A stretch of DNA of 5,526 bases, taken from assembly GCA_003648395.1 (NCBI GenBank), contig QMPB01000363.1:1-5526 (forward strand), given 5' to 3'. Position numbers and translations under genes: made by a program. The notes beneath the pieces were generated by a model. It saw nothing but the letters and a program-made list of their open reading frames with translations, made no database searches and had not been told where the DNA came from. The DNA comes from Bacteroidota bacterium. Lineage in GTDB: Bacteria; Bacteroidota; Bacteroidia; Bacteroidales; UBA1556. Positions 1 through 5,526 of the stretch are shown piece by piece. Position 1 is the first letter of the stretch. Each line of letters begins with the position of its first letter.

Positions 1-560
1 AAAAATTCTATAACTTCAGGATCTGTTTTAGTAGAAGCTATTATCTCAAACAACTGTAAATATCGTGGCGGATCGAAGAAGTGAGTGCCGCAGAAATTAG
101 CTTGAAAATCATCACTTCTACCTTCAATCATTGCTTCAATTGAAATGCCAGAAGTATTTGTAGTTATGAGACTTCCTTTCTTTCTATATTTCTCAACGTT
201 TGTAAAAACCTGTTGCTTAATATCGAGTCTTTCGATTACAACTTCTATTACCCAATCGCAGTCTTTTATATCTTTTAAATTATCATCAAGATTACCTGTT
301 GTAATACGTTTGGCAAACGATTGACGATAAATTGGACTCGGTTTAGATTTTAATGTAGCTTTTAGTGCATCATTCACAATTCTGTTTCTGACAACTTTAT
401 CACCTAAAGTTAAACCTTTAGCTTTTTCCTTATCATTAAGCTCTCTTGGCACTATGTCGAGAAGAAGAACTTCTAAGCCAATATTAGCAAAATGACATGC
501 AATACCAGATCCCATTACACCGGATCCAAGAACTGCTACTTTTTTAATATTTCTCTTCAT
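1..560 (-). CDS. fadN: 3-hydroxyacyl-CoA dehydrogenase (FadN-type, probably fused to enoyl-CoA hydratase), N-terminal part, cut by window edge
   Basis: The visible 186 codons, read on the minus strand from the ATG at 560, are the NAD-binding half of a 3-hydroxyacyl-CoA dehydrogenase, which oxidises L-3-hydroxyacyl-CoA to 3-ketoacyl-CoA in cytoplasmic beta-oxidation. Seen directly: a Rossmann fold opening with GSGVMGSGIA (residues 12-21), the acidic residue D35 after the second strand (LLLD), E110 in VIEVVIE, NTSGISI (135-141), the catalytic-type His in GTHFFDPPRYL (H160) and its partner Glu (E172 in LFEII). The insert between residues 38 and 90, and the stretch GRSDDFQANFCGTHFF, resemble Bacillus FadN, a protein of roughly 800 residues with a C-terminal hydratase domain. 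That fusion is inferred, because the C-terminus lies outside the window. The leader is A-rich with no Shine-Dalgarno. The gene follows marR after 65 bases without a TAnnTTTG box, so co-transcription is likely. A thiolase and an acyl-CoA dehydrogenase often follow such genes. Confidence 0.92.
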   Translation of the reverse strand, partial: MKRNIKKVAVLGSGVMGSGIACHFANIGLEVLLLDIVPRELNDKEKAKGLTLGDKVVRNRIVNDALKATLKSKPSPIYRQSFAKRITTGNLDDNLKDIKDCDWVIEVVIERLDIKQQVFTNVEKYRKKGSLITTNTSGISIEAMIEGRSDDFQANFCGTHFFDPPRYLQLFEIIASTKTDPEVIEF

Positions 561-625
561 TTTATATGTGTTTTTGTTGATTATTTGTGTATTTGTTTTC
601 GCTGTAAATTCTTAATTCATAATTA

Positions 626-1078
626 CTAATTATTTTTAATTTCCTTCAGTCGTATTTCCTCCTTCGTAGCTACTTCTTTAATAATATTAGAGACCTTTAA
701 GAAATTATCCCATTCTTCATCATTTATATTATCTAGTATCATTTGATTAAAGTCGAGAACCTTTTGTTTTGCTATTTTCTTTCTTTCAATTCCTTTTTTT
801 GTTAAATATATTTTTACAACTCTCTTATCTTCATTCTCAATTTTACGAATAATGCATCCATCTTGTTCCATTTTTTTTAAAAGTCGTGTCAAACTAGACT
901 TTTTCATTCCAAGTTCAGTAGCTAATTTTGTTGAAGGTGTTCCCTCTTTGTGTACATAGGTAAGAATATATCCAATAGTCTGCGTAATACCATATTCTTC
1001 AGCTATTTGGTTGTACATACGAGTTAGTGCGAGAGAGGTTGTTTTTATATGAAATTCTATTGATTGATCCAGCTTCAT
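626..1078 (-). CDS. MarR-family winged-helix transcriptional regulator, likely repressor of the downstream beta-oxidation operon
   Basis: A 150-residue protein, the usual MarR length. Seen: an N-terminal dimerisation helix (about residues 5-28), the winged-helix core with QTIGYILTYVHKEG (33-46), a helix-turn-helix STKLATELGMKKSSLTRLLK (49-68) whose second helix is the recognition helix, then the family wing signature ENEDKRVVKIYLTKKG (81-96) with the D-x-R pattern at D84 and R86. A long C-terminal helical region rich in Lys and Glu completes the dimer interface. I chose the ATG at 1078; an in-frame TTG at 1087 would add three residues (M-I-T) but is a poorer start codon. The gene is first in a unit with the fadN-type gene, and two palindromes flank its promoter, so autorepression together with control of beta-oxidation is inferred. 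The ligand is unknown; by context an acyl-CoA or fatty acid is plausible. Confidence 0.93.
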   Translation of the reverse strand: MKLDQSIEFHIKTTSLALTRMYNQIAEEYGITQTIGYILTYVHKEGTPSTKLATELGMKKSSLTRLLKKMEQDGCIIRKIENEDKRVVKIYLTKKGIERKKIAKQKVLDFNQMILDNINDEEWDNFLKVSNIIKEVATKEEIRLKEIKNN

Positions 1079-1100
1079 TGTTATCAAAAATTAATATTGT

Positions 1101-1112
1101 TACGCTTGCGTA
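1101..1112. promoter_or_regulatory. Proximal candidate MarR operator palindrome
   Basis: TACGC-TT-GCGTA is a perfect inverted repeat with 5-base arms around a 2-base centre. It lies immediately downstream (in the marR direction) of the TAACTTTG box and covers the predicted transcription start, 23 bases before the marR ATG. Its core is identical to the distal copy at 1132-1147. A protein bound here would block transcription initiation. Assignment to the adjacent MarR protein is inferred from position and symmetry. Confidence 0.72.
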
Positions 1113-1120
1113 CAAAGTTA
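1113..1120 (-). promoter_or_regulatory. Promoter -7 box of the marR-fadN operon
   Basis: On the minus strand these bases read TAACTTTG, an exact match to the Bacteroidota -7 consensus TAnnTTTG. The expected start site is about 1105-1108, giving a leader of about 28 bases before the ATG at 1078. The -33 position falls near 1142, where no TTTG is present. That position lies inside the distal palindrome instead, so the weak -33 element may have been traded for operator sequence. Confidence 0.62.
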
Positions 1121-1131
1121 GTAAAAATATT

Positions 1132-1147
1132 AGTACGCTTGCGTACT
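1132..1147. promoter_or_regulatory. Distal candidate MarR operator palindrome
   Basis: AGTACGC-TT-GCGTACT is a perfect palindrome with 7-base arms and a 2-base centre, longer than the proximal copy. Its centre lies 33 bases from that of the copy at 1101-1112, about three helical turns, which would put two bound dimers on the same face of the DNA. It overlaps the expected -33 region of the marR promoter. No further copy of this core was seen in the window. Confidence 0.72.
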
Positions 1148-1244
1148 TATTTTGATATTTTTTTATTAATTTGTTTTCTGTTGTAAATGAGAAAGTTATA
1201 TCGCTATAAGTGATTGTTTCTATCCAATTAATTAATTGAAACAT

Positions 1245-1271
1245 AAAAAACCGCTCAGGAATAAGCGGTTT
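1245..1271 (-). terminator. Intrinsic terminator downstream of purL
   Basis: The arms AAACCGCT (1248-1255) and AGCGGTTT (1264-1271) form a perfect 8-bp stem around an 8-base loop. On the minus strand the stem ends in TTT and continues with three more T bases, then ATGTTTC, so it has a short U-tract in the purL direction. On the plus strand the stem is followed by TATG and has no good T-run, and no plus-strand gene ends here. It lies about 150 bases past the purL stop and upstream of the marR promoter, insulating the two units. Confidence 0.75.
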
Positions 1272-1418
1272 ATGTTAGAGTTTTATGCACCGTAAATCTG
1301 TCATTTCTGACAATTTTCTTTGGTTAGTTTCAGCGTCTTTTTAGGATTTATAAGATAATTTTTGGCTTTTTTCTCCTCTTTTAAATACTTACAATTATAC
1401 TTTGTCTATCGTATAAAT
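1272..1418 (-). other. Probable purL 3' untranslated region, no gene recognised
   Basis: The whole gap between the purL and marR start codons (1079-1418) is about 340 bases. It holds the marR promoter and operators, a plain A/T-rich stretch (about 1148-1244), the terminator, and this part between terminator and purL stop. I see no start codon with a convincing reading frame here. One minus-strand frame stays open for about 35 codons and is Lys-rich (for example YLKEEKKAKNYL), but it follows a TAG and has no ATG, GTG or TTG start, so I do not call it. A small hairpin TGTCA-TTTC-TGACA (1299-1312) is the only structure noted. Confidence 0.5.
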
Positions 1419-1430
1419 TTAGGAATTAGC
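1416..1430. repeat. 15-base sequence spanning the purL stop, inverted copy at 5452-5466
   Basis: AATTTAGGAATTAGC on the plus strand is the exact reverse complement of GCTAATTCCTAAATT at 5452-5466. This copy encodes the last PurL residues A-N-S and the TAA stop. The pair lies on either side of the purL unit in inverted orientation, about 4 kb apart. It may be coincidence in A/T-rich DNA. Confidence 0.35.
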
Positions 1431-4400
1431 TTCCAATACCCAGTTTCGAGCATTCACAAATGCTTCAAACCAAGGGCTTATATCATCTTGCATTCTTGTG
1501 CTTGGATAATTTGCCCACTGCCAATTAAATATCGCTCTTTCAAGGTGAGGCATCATTGCTAAATGACGACCATCTTTAGAGCAAATAGCAGCAGCATTAT
1601 AATCTGAGCCATTAGGATTTGCTGGATATTCTGAATATCCATATTTAACAGGAATTGCATACTTAGATTCTAATTCTGGCAAATTAAATTTACCTTCTCC
1701 GTGCGCAACCCAAACCCCTAGCCTACTACCTTCAAGTGATTTAAGCATAATAGAGTTATTATTTTCAATTTCTACATTAATGAAACCTGATTCAAACTTA
1801 TGGGATTCGTTATGTAGCATCTCTGATCTATTATTATGTTCAGGGTTTATAAGGTTTAATTCAACCATTAATTGGCAACCATTACAAATACCTAAACTTA
1901 ATGTATCCTTACGAGCATAGAAATTGTCTAGAGCTTTCTTTGCTTTCTCATTGTATAAGAATGCTCCAGCCCATCCCTTTGCACTGCCAAGTACATCAGA
2001 ATTAGAGAAACCACCAACAAAAACTATCATATTAACTTCAGATAAATCTTCTGTGCCAGAAATTAGATCCATCATATGAACATCTTTAACCTCGAAACCA
2101 GCATGATAAAGAGAGTAAGCCATTTCTCTATCACCATTCACTCCTTTTTCGCGAATAATTGCAGCTATTGGACGTTTATTTGTTTTGTAATTGCTGTACT
2201 TTCCTGTAAAATTCTCAGGAAAACGATAATGAAGTACTTGTGATTTATAATTTTTGAATCTACTGTCAGCTGAATTATTTTGTGTTTGGTGTTTATCAAA
2301 ATAGTATGATGTTTTATACCAAACATCTCTTAGATAATTAATATCTAGTTCTAATTCTTCAGAATAATGCTTCAAATTGAATTCACGATAAGAATTTATC
2401 TTACCAATTTCATTAAAACTAATTCCATTCTTACGCATGATTTGTAAAAATGATTTTTCATCTTCAACCTGAATAACAATTGCAGGATTCTCACTAAAAA
2501 GAACCTTTAGTAAATCTTTCTCTCCAATATCTGTTAAATCAATATCCAAACCCATATCATTTTGGGCAAAAGTCATTTCCAATAAAGTAGTTATTAAACC
2601 ACCAGCAGAAACATCATGTCCAGAAATAATAATATTCTCATTTACAAGCTGTTGAATAGTATTAAATGCTTGAATAAAATATTTGGCATCCTTAATATCA
2701 GGTGTATCTTTACCTATTTTATTAAGTGTTTGAGCAAAACTACTACCACCTAATTCAAAAGCGGATTTAGAGAAATCAATATAAATCAGCTTGCTATTCT
2801 CCGAATTCTTAATTACGGGTTCAACAATTTTATTAATATCACTAATATGACCAACAGCTGTAATAATCACAGTGCCTGGAGAGAATACAACTTCATCATC
2901 ATATTTCTGCTTCATTGATAAAGAATCCTTTCCTGTAGGAATATTTATTCCTAAATCAATTGCAAAATCGCTTATAGCTTCAACAGCATTATATAATCTT
3001 GAATTTTCACCATCATTCTTTGCTGGCCACATCCAATTAGCACTTAAAGAAAGAGCTTTAATTCCATCTTGCAAAGGAGCCCATACAATATTTGTTAAGG
3101 ATTTTGCAATGGCGATTCGAGATGCTTTTCTTTCGTCAATTAGAGCAGCAATGGGTGCATGGCCAAGGCTAGTTGCGATACCATCTTTACCTTGAAAATC
3201 AATAGCCATAGCACCAAGGTTATTTAAAGGTAATTGAATACTTCCTGCACATTGCTGTTTAGCAACTCTACCTGAAACAGAACGGTCAACTTTATTTGTC
3301 AACCAATCTTTACAAGCCACAGCTTCAATACTCAATACATTCTCTATGGATTGCTTAATATCTTCACTTTTGTAATTTATTGAATCAAAACTCTGAGTTT
3401 CAGAAGTATCAATAAGTACTGTTTTTGGGGGTTTTCCAAATAAGTAACCTAAATCTAAATCTAGTGGATTACCATTCTTGCTAACAAAAGCAAATCTCAT
3501 ATCGCCAGTAACTTCTCCAACAACATAGAAAGGTGCTCGTTCACGTTCTGATATTCTCTCCATAAGAGCAACATCTTCGGCTTTAATAATAAGTCCCATT
3601 CGTTCTTGTGACTCATTACCAATTATTTCTTTGGCTGATAAAGTTGGGTCTCCTATAGGTAATTTCTCTAGTTCAATAATACCACCAGTAGCCTCAACCA
3701 ATTCAGAAAGTGAATTTAAATGTCCACCAGCACCATGGTCGTGGATAGAAACAATTGGATTCTTACCCAATTCTGTCATTGCACGAACCACATTTTGCAC
3801 TCTTTTCTGCATTTCAGGATTGGAACGCTGCACTGCATTAAGTTCAACACCACTAGCAAATTCGCCAGTAGCAACAGAAGAAACAGCACCGCCACCCATT
3901 CCGATGCGGTAGTTGTCGCCTCCCATAACAATAATTTTATCGCCTACATTAGGAATGTCTTTCTCAGCATCTTCCTTTTTAGCATAGCCAATACCACCAG
4001 CTTGCATTATTACTTTATCAAAGCCATATTTTTTAGCTTCTTCAAAATGCTCAAATGTCAAAAGACTACCATTAATAAGAGGCTGCCCAAACTTATTTCC
4101 AAAATCACTAGCTCCATTCGAAGCTTTAATAAGAATTTCTAATGGTGTCTGGTAAAGCCAAGGACGTTCTTCTATACTATCTTCCCATTTTCTAGCTTCA
4201 TCAGTATGCCGAGGATAAGAAGTCATATAAACAGCAGTTCCTGCCAAAGGATTACTCCCTTTTCCTCCTGCCATTCTATCTCTAATTTCTCCACCAGAAC
4301 CTGTTGCAGCACCATTAAATGGTTCTACTGTAGTTGGGAAATTATGTGTTTCAGCTTTAATACTTATTAAGCTATCAATTTCATTTATTTCAAAGAAATC

Positions 4401-5087
4401 AGCTTTATCTTGCGACTTAGGAGCAAATTGCTGAGCCTTAGGTCCGTCAATAAAAGCTACATTATCTTTATAAGCAGAGACAATATGATTATGATTTTCT
4501 TTTGATGTTTTTTTAATCATGCTAAAAAGAGAATTTGGCATCTCTTTTCCATCAATAATAAACGAACCGTTGAATATTTTATGACGACAATGCTCACTAT
4601 TAACTTGGGCAAAGCCATATAATTCACCATCAGTTAGTTTTCTCCCTATTTGCTTTGCAACATCCTCTAAATAAGTAATTTCATCATCACTCAATGCCAA
4701 ACCTTCCGATTTGTTATAAGTATGTAAATCGTCAATAAATAAAATCGGCTCCGCTGCTTTATCAATTTTAAAAATATCTTGATTAGGATTATGATAAACA
4801 GACTTTAACATTGAGTCAAACTGCGGCTCTTTTTCCTTTGTAAAATATAACTCTTCAACTCTTATTAAAGAATCAATTCCCATGTTTTTGGCAATTTCAA
4901 CTGCATTAGTGCTCCAAGGTGTAATCATCTCTTTTCTAGGACCAATAAAAGTACCTGATAATGAAGTATCAGCAATATGTTCTGCACGTCCAAATAACCA
5001 TTTTAACTTAAATATTTCATCTTTAGAAAGCTCTGATTCAGTTTGAACAGCATAGAAAGTTTGTGGATTCTTAAAGAAAATTATCAT
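1419..5087 (-). CDS. purL: Phosphoribosylformylglycinamidine synthase (FGAM synthetase), large single-chain form
   Basis: Complete, 1222 residues. It catalyses FGAR + glutamine + ATP to FGAM + glutamate + ADP + Pi, the fourth step of de novo purine synthesis, in the cytoplasm. Domains seen: an N-terminal PurS-like region (about 1-140); a linker with [13 protein letters not shown] (160-172); a first AIRS-like synthetase half with [20 protein letters not shown] (244-263), [10 protein letters not shown] (449-458) and NESQERMGL (491-499); a second half with [11 protein letters not shown] (606-616), PTGKDSLSM (717-725) and GHDVSAGGL (823-831); and a C-terminal class I glutamine amidotransferase starting near [17 protein letters not shown] (972-988). 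The nucleophile is C1068 in LGICNGCQ, and H1181 and E1183 in MPHLER complete the triad. Length is slightly below the 1295 residues of E. coli PurL and typical for Bacteroidota. The frame is intact with no missing key residue. The start is the ATG at 5087, without Shine-Dalgarno. It is a monocistronic unit by its own promoter and terminator; no separate purQ or purS is needed. Confidence 0.99.
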   Translation of the reverse strand: MIIFFKNPQTFYAVQTESELSKDEIFKLKWLFGRAEHIADTSLSGTFIGPRKEMITPWSTNAVEIAKNMGIDSLIRVEELYFTKEKEPQFDSMLKSVYHNPNQDIFKIDKAAEPILFIDDLHTYNKSEGLALSDDEITYLEDVAKQIGRKLTDGELYGFAQVNSEHCRHKIFNGSFIIDGKEMPNSLFSMIKKTSKENHNHIVSAYKDNVAFIDGPKAQQFAPKSQDKADFFEINEIDSLISIKAETHNFPTTVEPFNGAATGSGGEIRDRMAGGKGSNPLAGTAVYMTSYPRHTDEARKWEDSIEERPWLYQTPLEILIKASNGASDFGNKFGQPLINGSLLTFEHFEEAKKYGFDKVIMQAGGIGYAKKEDAEKDIPNVGDKIIVMGGDNYRIGMGGGAVSSVATGEFASGVELNAVQRSNPEMQKRVQNVVRAMTELGKNPIVSIHDHGAGGHLNSLSELVEATGGIIELEKLPIGDPTLSAKEIIGNESQERMGLIIKAEDVALMERISERERAPFYVVGEVTGDMRFAFVSKNGNPLDLDLGYLFGKPPKTVLIDTSETQSFDSINYKSEDIKQSIENVLSIEAVACKDWLTNKVDRSVSGRVAKQQCAGSIQLPLNNLGAMAIDFQGKDGIATSLGHAPIAALIDERKASRIAIAKSLTNIVWAPLQDGIKALSLSANWMWPAKNDGENSRLYNAVEAISDFAIDLGINIPTGKDSLSMKQKYDDEVVFSPGTVIITAVGHISDINKIVEPVIKNSENSKLIYIDFSKSAFELGGSSFAQTLNKIGKDTPDIKDAKYFIQAFNTIQQLVNENIIISGHDVSAGGLITTLLEMTFAQNDMGLDIDLTDIGEKDLLKVLFSENPAIVIQVEDEKSFLQIMRKNGISFNEIGKINSYREFNLKHYSEELELDINYLRDVWYKTSYYFDKHQTQNNSADSRFKNYKSQVLHYRFPENFTGKYSNYKTNKRPIAAIIREKGVNGDREMAYSLYHAGFEVKDVHMMDLISGTEDLSEVNMIVFVGGFSNSDVLGSAKGWAGAFLYNEKAKKALDNFYARKDTLSLGICNGCQLMVELNLINPEHNNRSEMLHNESHKFESGFINVEIENNNSIMLKSLEGSRLGVWVAHGEGKFNLPELESKYAIPVKYGYSEYPANPNGSDYNAAAICSKDGRHLAMMPHLERAIFNWQWANYPSTRMQDDISPWFEAFVNARNWVLEANS

Positions 5088-5134
5088 AATACAATTGGGT
5101 TTTGCATTTTAATTATATTGATATTTTTAAAAGG

Positions 5135-5142
5135 CAAAGATA
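5135..5142 (-). promoter_or_regulatory. Promoter -7 box of purL
   Basis: The minus strand reads TATCTTTG, an exact TAnnTTTG match, and it is the only such box I found on this strand upstream of purL. The expected start site is about 5127-5130, giving a leader of about 40 bases. No TTTG stands at the -33 position (near 5161-5166 the minus strand reads CGCAAT). The leader is too short for an aptamer-type purine riboswitch. Confidence 0.6.
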
Positions 5143-5312
5143 ATATACTAAGGCTGATAAATTGCGTAAATGTATTAAATGTTGAAGAATTTTATTCATG
5201 GTTTATCAGTTTGTATTTCAATATATTACAACTAGTATGGAAGTTTATTAACAATATGGTTTTGGGATGTGTTTTATAAAAAGTAGATTAACACTTCCTC
5301 CTATAAGTCATG

Positions 5313-5350
5313 TAATAAATTGTTATACAGTATAATACAATTGCATATTA
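5313..5350. repeat. Imperfect A/T-rich dyad, possible operator or hairpin
   Basis: AATTGT (5318-5323) pairs with ACAATT (5337-5342), and TATAC (5324-5328) pairs with GTATA (5330-5334), with a 2-base bulge (5335-5336) and a single central base. The outer TAATA (5313-5317) and TATTA (5346-5350) can extend it across a small mismatch. It lacks a T-run on either strand, so it is a poor terminator. It lies about 130 bases upstream of the right-edge promoter and about 170 bases upstream of that of purL. Its role is unknown. Confidence 0.4.
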
Positions 5351-5451
5351 GCGGGAATAAATATCATGAAAAAAAATAAAAAAATAGAAACGTTAAGTAA
5401 CTAAAATAACACAATATAAAATCATGTAGCAACATAATATTCAATAAACTG

Positions 5452-5466
5452 GCTAATTCCTAAATT
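5452..5466. repeat. Inverted copy of the 15-base sequence at the purL stop
   Basis: GCTAATTCCTAAATT here is the exact reverse complement of 1416-1430. It lies just upstream of the TATCTTTG box at 5480, around that promoter's -33 region, so it could also be part of the regulatory sequence. No recombinase or insertion sequence accompanies it. Confidence 0.35.
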
Positions 5467-5479
5467 GATGCGCTATTTG

Positions 5480-5487
5480 TATCTTTG
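5480..5487 (+). promoter_or_regulatory. Promoter -7 box of the right-edge gene
   Basis: TATCTTTG is an exact TAnnTTTG match and the same 8-mer as in front of purL. It ends only 4 bases before the ATG at 5492, so the predicted start site coincides with the start codon. A TTG at 5465-5467 is too close to serve as a normal -33 element (12 bases away rather than about 19-21). Confidence 0.58.
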
Positions 5488-5491
5488 TAGA

Positions 5492-5526
5492 ATGAAAAAA
5501 GGATTAATAAGCTTATTAGTTCCAGA
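5492..5526 (+). CDS. Start of an unidentified gene, cut by window edge
   Basis: Only 11 full codons are visible, MKKGLISLLVP, with the next codon beginning GA (Asp or Glu). The lysines followed by a hydrophobic stretch fit the start of a signal peptide or membrane protein. The ISLLVP string also resembles the first strand of family 2 glycosyltransferases. The evidence is too short to choose, and I do not assign a function. A -7 box directly upstream supports this as a real gene, but the true start codon could lie further right, since the predicted transcription start falls on this ATG. Confidence 0.5.
   Translation, partial: MKKGLISLLVP

Larger units (their letters stand above)
5088..5491. 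other. Intergenic region between purL and a divergent plus-strand gene
   Basis: About 400 A/T-rich bases hold the purL promoter candidate (5135-5142), an imperfect dyad (5313-5350) and the promoter of the right-edge gene (5480-5487). A 78-codon plus-strand frame (5043-5279) starts inside purL on the opposite strand and has no promoter or familiar sequence, so I regard it as chance. A 12-codon frame from the ATG at 5366 (MKKNKKIETLSN, then TAA) is likewise not called. I see no riboswitch, tRNA or other RNA gene. Confidence 0.6.

Noticed and set aside
1196..1209. Inverted repeat TTATA-TCGC-TATAA as an operator
   Set aside because: Short A/T arms of this kind are expected by chance in this composition, and it lies outside the marR core promoter.
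999..1244. Second minus-strand frame of 81 codons overlapping the marR start
   Set aside because: It runs through the operator-promoter region and overlaps marR in another frame, with no recognisable protein features.
1299..1312. Hairpin TGTCA-TTTC-TGACA as a terminator
   Set aside because: The 5-bp stem is too weak and the run after it (ATTTTCTTT on the plus strand) serves no plus-strand gene. The stronger hairpin at 1245-1271 fits the purL end.
1362..1562. Plus-strand frame antisense to the purL 3' end
   Set aside because: It overlaps conserved GATase-coding sequence and has no supporting signal.
2872..4142. Plus-strand frames antisense to purL (2872-3195, 3631-3912, 3720-4142)
   Set aside because: They are shadows of the highly conserved purL coding frame; none has its own promoter or a plausible protein.
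5088..5134. Purine or other riboswitch in the purL leader
   Set aside because: The predicted leader is about 40 bases, A/T-rich and without a multi-stem fold, too short for a known aptamer.
5043..5279. Plus-strand frame of 78 codons upstream of and overlapping the purL start
   Set aside because: It begins antisense inside purL and has no TAnnTTTG promoter. Its composition is what A/T-rich intergenic DNA gives by chance (many I, L, F, N).
5366..5404. 12-codon frame MKKNKKIETLSN, resembling the start of a Bacteroidota double-glycine leader peptide
   Set aside because: It stops at TAA after 12 residues, has no Gly-Gly motif, no downstream core peptide in any nearby frame, and no promoter. It arises from two poly-A runs.

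Overview
The window reads as a stretch of ordinary chromosome from a member of the Bacteroidota. The evidence is strong A+T richness, start codons with no Shine-Dalgarno sequence and A/T-rich leaders, three candidate promoters carrying the Bacteroidota -7 box TAnnTTTG (TAACTTTG once, TATCTTTG twice), and a single-chain PurL of the size and motif pattern usual in this phylum. I cannot name a genus.

Left part (1-1150, all minus strand): a fatty-acid beta-oxidation unit. A MarR-family regulator (626-1078) is transcribed first. After a 65-base spacer with no visible promoter or terminator comes the N-terminal 186 residues of a FadN-type 3-hydroxyacyl-CoA dehydrogenase (1-560), which continues beyond the left edge. 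Two near-identical palindromes with the core TACGC-TT-GCGTA, 33 bases apart centre to centre, bracket the marR promoter. One covers the predicted start site and the other the -33 region. The simplest reading is that the MarR protein represses its own operon, fadN included, until a ligand (by inference an acyl-CoA or fatty acid) releases it.

Middle (1245-5142, minus strand): a complete purL, formylglycinamidine ribonucleotide synthetase of 1222 residues, with its own promoter candidate about 50 bases upstream and a hairpin terminator about 150 bases past its stop. It appears to be a single-gene transcription unit, separated from marR-fadN by the terminator.

Right part (5088-5526): an intergenic stretch of about 400 bases with an imperfect dyad at 5313-5350, then a TATCTTTG box directly followed by an ATG that opens a plus-strand gene. 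Only 11 codons of that gene are visible. A 15-base sequence near this promoter occurs in inverted orientation across the purL stop codon.

I found no mobile element, CRISPR array, RNA gene or evident novel system. The most informative non-coding signal is the twin-palindrome operator at marR.
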